This document shows positions 1-5,129 of a DNA stretch of 6,636 bases, piece after piece (position 1 is the first letter of the stretch; every line of letters begins with the position of its first letter). This DNA is from DAIOFH01 sp036745875 (GTDB lineage: Bacteria > Planctomycetota > SZUA-567), in NCBI GenBank assembly GCA_036745875.1, contig DAIOFH010000168.1, positions 1 to 6,636 on the forward strand. Reading direction: 5' to 3'. Made by a program: the position numbers and the translations under genes. A model generated the notes under the pieces. That model searched no databases, was not told the DNA's origin, and saw only the letters and a program-made list of their open reading frames with translations.

Positions 1-52
1 CAAGCGCTAAGAAAATAATTATAAAAAAGACAACTGTTTTATAAAATTTTAA

Positions 53-81
53 TTGCATACAATCTAAAAACGTTGTATAAT
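53..81 (+). promoter_or_regulatory. Candidate sigma-70 promoter P1 with overlapping inverted repeat
   Basis: A perfect TATAAT lies at 76-81, 17 bp downstream of TTGCAT at 53-58, which matches only three of six bases of the -35 consensus. The inverted repeat ATACAA (57-62) / TTGTAT (73-78) covers the spacer and enters the -10 box, where a repressor could act. If used, it would give a leader of about 250 nt. AT-rich sequence produces such matches by chance. Confidence 0.3.
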
Positions 82-117
82 TCTTTTATCGATACTTGAA
101 ACGTTGCCAAACAGCCA

Positions 118-146
118 CTGATATTTTGCCGAAGCTGGTTTATAAT
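118..146 (+). promoter_or_regulatory. Candidate sigma-70 promoter P2
   Basis: CTGATA at 118-123 matches four of six -35 bases and is followed after exactly 17 bp by a perfect TATAAT at 141-146. The expected start is near 153, leaving a leader of roughly 180 nt. The -10 box lies between the arms of the inverted repeat TGCCG (127-131) / CGGCA (154-158), which could be an operator or a short 5' hairpin. This is the best box and spacing combination in the leader, but it is a consensus match only. Confidence 0.4.
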
Positions 147-280
147 AAATCTACGGCAGATTGTCCTGACACTTTCCGAGAGCATTTTCCCGACGCGCCA
201 CGAATACACTCACTACGCTTGCATGTTCCCTGACCTTGCTCAAAAACACCGCTATGGGCATTTTTTTAACGCAAAATAAA

Positions 281-286
281 TATAAT
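281..286 (+). promoter_or_regulatory. Isolated TATAAT -10-like box near the first gene
   Basis: A perfect TATAAT occurs 50 bp before the chosen symporter start, at a natural distance for a short leader. No convincing -35 hexamer is found at 16-18 bp upstream, where the sequence is GGGCATTTT-like. It could still act with an activator or an alternative upstream element, or be a chance match in AT-rich DNA. Confidence 0.25.
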
Positions 287-324
287 ACAATTTAGATCGA
301 TTGTATTCATTTGATCCGGCAGAT

Positions 325-330
325 GGAGGA
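325..330 (+). promoter_or_regulatory. Ribosome binding site of the symporter gene
   Basis: GGAGGA stands 6 nt before ATG 337. The open frame extends up to a TTG at 301, but that codon has no Shine-Dalgarno and would add twelve polar residues before the first membrane helix. The site therefore decides the start at 337. Confidence 0.8.
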
Positions 331-336
331 AACAGC

Positions 337-2163
337 ATGGGAATGGTCTTGGTAACATTTATCGGGGCAACGCTCCTCGTCCTGGGGTATGCCTTTTTCC
401 GGTCACGAAAAATCTCGAAGGAATCGTCGGACGGTTTCTTCCTGGGCGGCCGGAGCTTGACGGGAGGCGTCATCGCGGCGTCCCTGTTGTTGACCAATCT
501 CAGCGCCACCCACTTTGTCGGCATGACCGGCGACGTCTACATGACCAACATGTCCACTATCGGCTGGGAAATCTCTGCAGCCATCTGCCTGGTCATAGTG
601 GCCCTGTTCCTGCTGCCGCGCTACCTCAAGGCCGGCCTCACCACTATCCCGGATTTTCTCGAAGACCGCTACGACTTGACTGTGAAAAAGATGGTATCCG
701 TCGTATTTATCCTCGGCTATCTCTTCAACATGCTCCCCATAACCCTCTACGCCGGAGCGGTCACCCTGAACTCAATCTTCGATATCCCCGGGCACTTCGG
801 CATCAGCCACGCGGGCGGCATCTGGGTTATGGGTTTCGCCATCGGTATCATCGGCTGCATCTACGCCCTCTTCGGCGGCTTGAAGGCTGTGGCTACGGCG
901 GACGCCCTGAACGGCATTCTGCTGATAGTCGGCGGACTCATGGTTCCCGTGTTTGGGTTGATCGCCCTTGGTGGTGGCAGCTTCTCGGAAGGCCTCAACA
1001 CCATGCTTACCTTTGCGCCGGAAAAGCTTGATTCCATCGGCTCCAGCTCCGACCTTCTGCCGTTCTCGACCACCTTCACCGGCCTTGGCCTTGTCGTCCT
1101 GTACTTCTGGGGCACGGACCAGGCGATCATCCAGCGCGCCCTCGCCGCCGTCAACCTGAAGGAAGGCCAGAAGGGCGTCATTCTCGCCGGCGTCCTGAAG
1201 ATCCTCACCCCCGTCATCCTCATGGTTCCCGGCCTTATCGCCTTCGCGTACTACGGCGGCGTCATCGAAAACCGCGACACAGTCTACCCGAGCCTCGTGA
1301 ACGACGTTCTCCCGCAGCCCCTTGTCGGTATTTTCGTCGCCGCGATGTTCGGTGCGATCCTCTCGACCTTTAACGGCGTCCTGAACTCCACGAGCACCCT
1401 GTTCGCGATAAACATCTACAAGCCGCTGGTAAAGCGCGAAATGTCGGAAAAGGAAATGGTCCGCGCCGGCAAGCGCTTCGGGTTCATCATCGCCATCATC
1501 TCCATGGTTGTCGCCCCATTCATCATGTATGCCCCGAAAGGCGTCTATACCCATTTGCAAACGATCAACGGCTTCACCAATGTCCCGATCCTGACCCTTA
1601 TCGCCATAGGCTACCTGAACCGCCGCGCCCCCGCCTTCTCCGCCAAGATCGCCCTTGTCTTCTTCATCGCCATGTACGGCATCTGCACCTTCTTCGTCGA
1701 CACGGGCCTGCACTACCTCCATATCTCGGCGATCCTCTTTGTCGTCTGCTGCGGCTTTATGTACATCATGGGCCTCGTCTATCCGAAACAGCATGTGTAT
1801 ATCCTGAAGAGCCGAAATGTCGTCAATATCCGCCCCTGGAAGTATCGCTACGAAGTCAGCGCCGTCCTCATCGGCATCATGGTCAGCGTGTACATCCTCC
1901 TCTCTCCCGCCGGTTTGGCCCGCCAGGGCGGAATGGACGCGACGACCTGGTTCTGGATGGCTGTCTCCTTCGCCCTGTCCTTCGGCATCTGCATGACCGT
2001 GAAGCGCCTGCTGCGAAAGAGCGAAATCGAGTTCTACGGCGTCGACGACCTGGACGGCGACAACGACGGGATTGCCAGGGTACAAACGCTGGAAGAAGTG
2101 GAACTTCCCATCGGCGTCCAGCCAAGCGCGGTGTCACCGATGGTGGCGGTCGAAAACGAGTAG
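337..2163 (+). CDS. Sodium:solute symporter (SSS/SLC5 family), SGLT-like sugar transporter
   Basis: This is a 608-residue inner-membrane protein with about fourteen hydrophobic segments, predicted to co-transport a sugar or polyol with Na+. It tracks Vibrio vSGLT closely (comparison from memory). The segment L54-G65 carries H59 where vSGLT has Q69 and human SGLT1 has a His. E78 matches E88, F257-W258 matches the gate pair Y263-W264, K288 matches K294, and Q408 matches Q428. S343-T344 falls at the sodium-site serines S364-S365, followed by the conserved LNST motif at 349-352. V254 replaces sugar-contacting N260, so galactose itself is not implied. The cytoplasmic tail after residue 560 is acidic and carries DLDGDNDG. 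It is the first gene of the operon, 57 nt ahead of the transketolase, and is probably the substrate importer. Family assignment is firm; the substrate is unknown. Confidence 0.93.
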   Translation: MGMVLVTFIGATLLVLGYAFFRSRKISKESSDGFFLGGRSLTGGVIAASLLLTNLSATHFVGMTGDVYMTNMSTIGWEISAAICLVIVALFLLPRYLKAGLTTIPDFLEDRYDLTVKKMVSVVFILGYLFNMLPITLYAGAVTLNSIFDIPGHFGISHAGGIWVMGFAIGIIGCIYALFGGLKAVATADALNGILLIVGGLMVPVFGLIALGGGSFSEGLNTMLTFAPEKLDSIGSSSDLLPFSTTFTGLGLVVLYFWGTDQAIIQRALAAVNLKEGQKGVILAGVLKILTPVILMVPGLIAFAYYGGVIENRDTVYPSLVNDVLPQPLVGIFVAAMFGAILSTFNGVLNSTSTLFAINIYKPLVKREMSEKEMVRAGKRFGFIIAIISMVVAPFIMYAPKGVYTHLQTINGFTNVPILTLIAIGYLNRRAPAFSAKIALVFFIAMYGICTFFVDTGLHYLHISAILFVVCCGFMYIMGLVYPKQHVYILKSRNVVNIRPWKYRYEVSAVLIGIMVSVYILLSPAGLARQGGMDATTWFWMAVSFALSFGICMTVKRLLRKSEIEFYGVDDLDGDNDGIARVQTLEEVELPIGVQPSAVSPMVAVENE

Positions 2164-2207
2164 AAGTGGTATCCGGCTTAACCCGAATTCATAGATGTGT
2201 TCTTTTC

Positions 2208-2213
2208 AAGGAG
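2208..2213 (+). promoter_or_regulatory. Ribosome binding site of transketolase N-subunit
   Basis: AAGGAG sits 7 nt before ATG 2221. An in-frame GTG at 2197 would lie upstream of this site and lacks its own, so ATG 2221 is the supported start. Confidence 0.75.
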
Positions 2214-2220
2214 AGATGAA

Positions 2221-2562
2221 ATGTACAAAACCGATCTGGAATTGAAAATAGATGCCGCCCGTATCCGCATCGGCATCCTCAAGGGATTGCGGAAGTCCGG
2301 GGCAGGCCACGTCGGCGGCAGCATGTCGATGGCCGAATTGATGGCTGTCCTCTACGGCGGGATCATGCGCGTTCGCCCCGAACAGCCGACCTGGGAAGAC
2401 CGCGACTGGCTGGTCGTCTCCAAGGGGCACTGCGGCCCGGCCGTTTATTCCACCCTCGCGCTCATGGCTTTTTCCCCGAAGCGGAACTGGAGACAATCAA
2501 CCAGGGCGGCACCAACCTCCCCAGCCACTGCGACCGAAACAAGACTCCCGGCATCGACATGA
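2221..2562 (+). CDS. Transketolase N-subunit, 5' fragment (frame before the shift)
   Basis: As the sequence stands, ribosomes starting at ATG 2221 would make 113 residues. The first 82 are transketolase-like and the last 31 (from AFSPKRNW onward) are out of frame. The fragment ends in a TGA that overlaps the next ATG as ATGA (2559-2562), so reinitiation on the second fragment is formally possible. Alone it lacks the GDG cofactor motif and should not be active. Confidence 0.6.
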   Translation: MYKTDLELKIDAARIRIGILKGLRKSGAGHVGGSMSMAELMAVLYGGIMRVRPEQPTWEDRDWLVVSKGHCGPAVYSTLALMAFSPKRNWRQSTRAAPTSPATATETRLPAST

Positions 2563-3077
2563 CCACCGGATCTTTGGGGCAGGGGATGTCGACCGCCCTC
2601 GGCGTCGCCTTCGGCAACCGTTACCTGGGCAGGAAGAATTATACCTACCTTCTCCTAGGCGACGGCGAAACGCAGGAAGGTCAGGTTTGGGAAGGCGCAT
2701 TGTTCGCCGCCCAGCAGAAGCTGTCCAACCTCATCGCGTTCGTCGATTTCAACAAGAAGCAGCTCGACGGCTACACCAAGGAAATCTGCGACCTCGGCGA
2801 TCTGGCCCAGAAGTTCCGCGATTTCGGCTGGTTTGCCCAGGACTGCGACGGCAACGATGTCGCCAGCGTCAAGAACGCCATCCTCGCCGCCAAGAAGCAT
2901 ACGGACAAGCCGTCCATGATCATCATGCACACGGAAAAGGGCATTGGCTGCACATTCACAGAAGGCGTCTACTATAACCATCACGTCAAGTTCTCCGACG
3001 CCGATTGCCAGGCCGCAATCGATCAGCTCGAAAACTCGATCGCCATGATGGAAGAGGAGGAACTGGCTCATGTATAA
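2559..3077 (+). CDS. Transketolase N-subunit, 3' fragment (cofactor-binding part)
   Basis: This is the 172-residue in-frame remainder, beginning at an internal methionine in the conserved run DMTTGSLGQG. It contains GDGE (fragment residues 34-37), EGQVWEG and VDFNKKQLDG, the diphosphate and metal binding region, and ends MEEEELAHV. No Shine-Dalgarno precedes ATG 2559, and the conserved frame continues upstream of it to 2466. It is therefore not an independent gene but the second half of the frameshifted one. Confidence 0.65.
   Translation: MTTGSLGQGMSTALGVAFGNRYLGRKNYTYLLLGDGETQEGQVWEGALFAAQQKLSNLIAFVDFNKKQLDGYTKEICDLGDLAQKFRDFGWFAQDCDGNDVASVKNAILAAKKHTDKPSMIIMHTEKGIGCTFTEGVYYNHHVKFSDADCQAAIDQLENSIAMMEEEELAHV
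3055..3060 (+). promoter_or_regulatory. Internal ribosome binding site for transketolase C-subunit
   Basis: AGGAGG lies inside the last codons of the N-subunit, which encode part of its run of glutamates, 9 nt before ATG 3070. The strong site means the C-subunit can be translated even if upstream translation stops early at the frameshift. Confidence 0.75.
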
Positions 3078-4041
3078 GGTTGAAAACACAATCGCCCCCG
3101 AAAAGAAGGAAATGCGCATCACCTTCGCGGAAACGATGGACAAGATGGCTCAGGAAGACAAGCGGGTCATGTATCTCGACTGCGACCTGATGAACAGCAT
3201 CGGCATGGTCGGCTTCTCCCAGGAACACCCGGCGCAAACCGTCAACTGCGGCATCCAGGAAGCGAACATGGTCGGCGTCGCCGCAGGCATGTCCGCGACC
3301 GGACTCGTCCCCTACGCCCATACTTTCGGCACCTTCGCCAGCCGCCGCATCATGGACCAGGTTTTCGTCTCCGCCGCCTATGCCAAACTGAACGTCAGGA
3401 TCATCGGTTCCGACCCCGGCGTCACCGCCTCCGTCAACGGCGGCACCCACATGCCTCTCGAAGACATGGGCATGATGCGCGGCATCCCCGAGGTGACGAT
3501 CCTGGAACCGACGGATTCGGCGATGCTTTCCGACCTGCTTCAGCAGACGAAGGACAAGTACGGCGTTTTCTACATCCGCCTGTCCCGCAAGGTCGCCGAC
3601 AAGATCTTCCAGGACGGTTCCACCTTCGAGATCGGCAAGGCGGCGAAAATCAGGGACGGCAAGGACGTCACCATTTTCGCGACCGGGATCTGCGTCGCCG
3701 ACGCCGTGAAGGCCTCAGAAATCCTCGCCGCCGAAGGAATCAGCGCCGCCGTGTCCAATATGTTCACCATCAAGCCTGTCGACCGCGAAGCGATTGCCGA
3801 AGCGGCGCGGAAAACCGGAGCCGTCGTCACGGCGGAAAACCACAATATCGTCGGCGGCCTCGGTTCGGCTGTCGCGGAAGTCCTCTCGGAAACCGCCTGC
3901 GCACCCCTGGAGCGAGTCGGCGTCCGCGACCGCTTCGGCGAAGTCGGCAGCGTCGACTATCTCAAAAAGACCTTCGGAATCGGCGTCGAGGATATTGTCG
4001 CGGCTGCCAGAAAGGCGATCGAAAGAAAGGCAAAGAAATGA
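3070..4041 (+). CDS. Transketolase C-terminal subunit
   Basis: This 323-residue protein is the second half of the split transketolase: the pyrimidine-binding domain followed by the transketolase C-terminal domain. The segment CGIQEANMVGVAAG contains E64, the expected glutamate that activates thiamine diphosphate. FASRRIMDQV (88-98) and GGTHMPLEDMG (124-134) are typical family motifs, with H127 in the active-site loop. Length is usual for split transketolases. Its start overlaps the N-subunit stop by 8 nt, and its own TGA overlaps the next gene as ATGA, so expression is probably coupled. Known split transketolases serve the pentose phosphate pathway, but others are pathway-specific, such as the apulose-4-phosphate enzyme AptAB and the sulfosugar enzyme SqwGH. 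Placement with transport and dehydrogenase genes favours a catabolic, pathway-specific role. The gene is intact; the exact substrate is unknown. Confidence 0.93.
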   Translation: MYKVENTIAPEKKEMRITFAETMDKMAQEDKRVMYLDCDLMNSIGMVGFSQEHPAQTVNCGIQEANMVGVAAGMSATGLVPYAHTFGTFASRRIMDQVFVSAAYAKLNVRIIGSDPGVTASVNGGTHMPLEDMGMMRGIPEVTILEPTDSAMLSDLLQQTKDKYGVFYIRLSRKVADKIFQDGSTFEIGKAAKIRDGKDVTIFATGICVADAVKASEILAAEGISAAVSNMFTIKPVDREAIAEAARKTGAVVTAENHNIVGGLGSAVAEVLSETACAPLERVGVRDRFGEVGSVDYLKKTFGIGVEDIVAAARKAIERKAKK

Positions 4042-5117
4042 CGGCTGAATCCACAGTCATCAGGTTGCCCAAAAAAAACGCCAAGGCGAGGACGATGCGT
4101 TCGGCGGTCATCGAGGACAAGAATATCCTCTGCCTTTCCGAAACGCCCCTGCCGGAGCTCGGACCCGGCGAAGCCCTCATCAAGGTGAAATACTGCGGCA
4201 TCTGCGGTTCCGACCTGCATGTCCTGCACGGCCAGCACCCGACGGCCCGTTTTCCCGTCGTTCCCGGCCACGAGTTTGTGGGGGAACTGGTCGAGATGCA
4301 CGGCGGCTGCACGGCCGACTTCGAAAAAGGCGACCTTGTCGTGGCCCAGCCGTTCTTTTCCTGCGGCAACTGCCAGCCCTGCGCCAAGGGTCGTGACAAT
4401 GTCTGCCGCAGCCTGCGCTTCATGGGGGCGCATACCAACGGCGCATTCGCGGATTATGTGAAGGTATTGACGCGGAAGATGCACAAGCTTCCGGCGAATA
4501 TCGACCTGAAGACCGCCGCGCTTGTCGAACCAATCGCCGTTGCTGTACACGACGTCAGGAGAAGCAACCTGCAGGTCGGTGAGACGGCGCTGGTCATCGG
4601 CGGCGGTGCGATAGGCCTTCTCGTCGCCCTGGTCGCCAGACACGCCGGTGCGGGAAGGGTGGTTATTTCCGAACCAAACGCCTATCGCCGCGGTGTTGCC
4701 GAGAACCTCGGTTTTGACACGATCAACCCGCTGTCCGGCACCTTTGATGCCGATCTTTTGAAAACCACCGACTCCCTCGGTTTTGATGTGGTCTTCGAGG
4801 TGTCCGGCAGCAAACAAGGTGTTGCAGCTTCGACAAAATATGCTAAAATAACGGGGAAGGTCATGGTTATCGGTATGACTCCGGAGCCCTACCCTGTCGA
4901 CCTTTCCGCCGTTTTTGCCAAGGAACTCGTTCTGGAAGGCGTGCGCATCCATTCCCAATACAATTTTATCGGCGCTGTCGAACTGTTGAAGGAAGGCAGC
5001 CTGAATCACGAGTTTTCAAAATTGGTGACCAACGTTTTTCCGTTTGACCAAGTCGAAGAAGCATTCGCTTTCGCCCAGGGGAAAAGCGATTTCCTCAAAG
5101 TGCTAGTCCAAATGTAG
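4038..5117 (+). CDS. Zinc-dependent medium-chain alcohol/polyol dehydrogenase (MDR family)
   Basis: This 359-residue cytoplasmic oxidoreductase is of the sorbitol/threonine/idonate dehydrogenase type and likely interconverts a secondary alcohol of a sugar or polyol with a ketone. Catalytic zinc ligands are C56 (GICGSDLH), H78-E79 (GHEF) and E164 (VEP). A structural zinc site is formed by C109, C112, C115 and C123. The Rossmann loop GGGAIG is at 188-193, and the acidic E212 at the end of the second strand suggests NAD(H). The ATG at 4038 overlaps the preceding stop (ATGA) and has AAAGG 7 nt upstream. Family proteins normally begin at about M20 (ATG 4095, MRSAVIEDKN), which also has weak AAGG/GAGG signals, so the first 19 residues may be an extension or a misassigned start. 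It could supply the ketose for the transketolase. No defects are seen. Confidence 0.92.
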   Translation: MTAESTVIRLPKKNAKARTMRSAVIEDKNILCLSETPLPELGPGEALIKVKYCGICGSDLHVLHGQHPTARFPVVPGHEFVGELVEMHGGCTADFEKGDLVVAQPFFSCGNCQPCAKGRDNVCRSLRFMGAHTNGAFADYVKVLTRKMHKLPANIDLKTAALVEPIAVAVHDVRRSNLQVGETALVIGGGAIGLLVALVARHAGAGRVVISEPNAYRRGVAENLGFDTINPLSGTFDADLLKTTDSLGFDVVFEVSGSKQGVAASTKYAKITGKVMVIGMTPEPYPVDLSAVFAKELVLEGVRIHSQYNFIGAVELLKEGSLNHEFSKLVTNVFPFDQVEEAFAFAQGKSDFLKVLVQM

Positions 5118-5119
5118 CT

Positions 5120-5123
5120 GGAG
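5120..5123 (+). promoter_or_regulatory. Ribosome binding site of the aldehyde dehydrogenase
   Basis: GGAG lies in the 12-nt gap between the two genes, 6 nt before ATG 5130. It supports that start and places the gene in the same transcript. Confidence 0.65.
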
Positions 5124-5129
5124 AAAATC

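Larger units (their letters stand above)
1..336. other. Non-coding leader upstream of the operon
   Basis: This stretch is AT-rich, especially 1-100, and has stops in all frames, so I see no credible coding region, tRNA or recognised riboswitch. It contains two candidate sigma-70 promoters (53-81 and 118-146), an isolated TATAAT at 281-286, an inverted repeat ATACAA/TTGTAT (57-62 and 73-78), an inverted repeat TGCCG/CGGCA (127-131 and 154-158), and a repeated octamer AAACGTTG (68-75 and 99-106). The part from 190 to 235 is less AT-rich and resembles a motif at the other end of the window (6606-6632). Function is inferred only from position upstream of the first gene. Confidence 0.6.
2221..3077 (+). 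pseudogene. Transketolase N-terminal subunit (thiamine-diphosphate binding), frameshifted
   Basis: This encodes the pyrophosphate-binding half of a split transketolase, which transfers two-carbon ketol units between sugars. Frame one gives residues 1-82, including GHVGGS with H30 and SKGH with H70, then leaves the family pattern and stops at 2562. The family pattern resumes in the -1 frame exactly at 2466, reading GFFPEAELETINQGG and continuing without a break to the stop at 3077. Adding one base (a G at 2466-2467 or a T in the run 2469-2473) restores one 285-residue protein of normal length. The restored part holds the GDGE motif (residues 147-150), the VDFN metal/cofactor site near 178, and QLDG. 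The partner subunit follows with an 8-nt overlap. The absence of other lesions points to a recent mutation or a sequencing error rather than an old pseudogene. Programmed frameshifting is possible but unproven. Confidence 0.85.

Noticed and set aside
221..267. Possible intrinsic terminator ending in the T-run at 261-267
   Set aside because: Only a weak CCC/GGG pairing with a very long loop precedes the T-run. No stable GC stem is visible.
1..300. CRISPR array, tRNA or riboswitch in the leader
   Set aside because: There are no repeat-spacer units, no tRNA cloverleaf or T-arm motif, and no recognised riboswitch core.
301..336. TTG start for the symporter
   Set aside because: It has no ribosome binding site, whereas GGAGGA is ideally placed for ATG 337. 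The added residues do not resemble a family N-terminus.
772..2085. 437-codon open frame antisense to the symporter
   Set aside because: It is rich in Asp, Gly, His and Ala in low-complexity style, as expected when GC-rich third positions are read from the other strand. The sense frame has a clear family match.
3957..5009. 350-codon open frame antisense to the zinc dehydrogenase
   Set aside because: The sense strand carries all zinc ligands and the Rossmann motif. The antisense frame has no recognisable motif.
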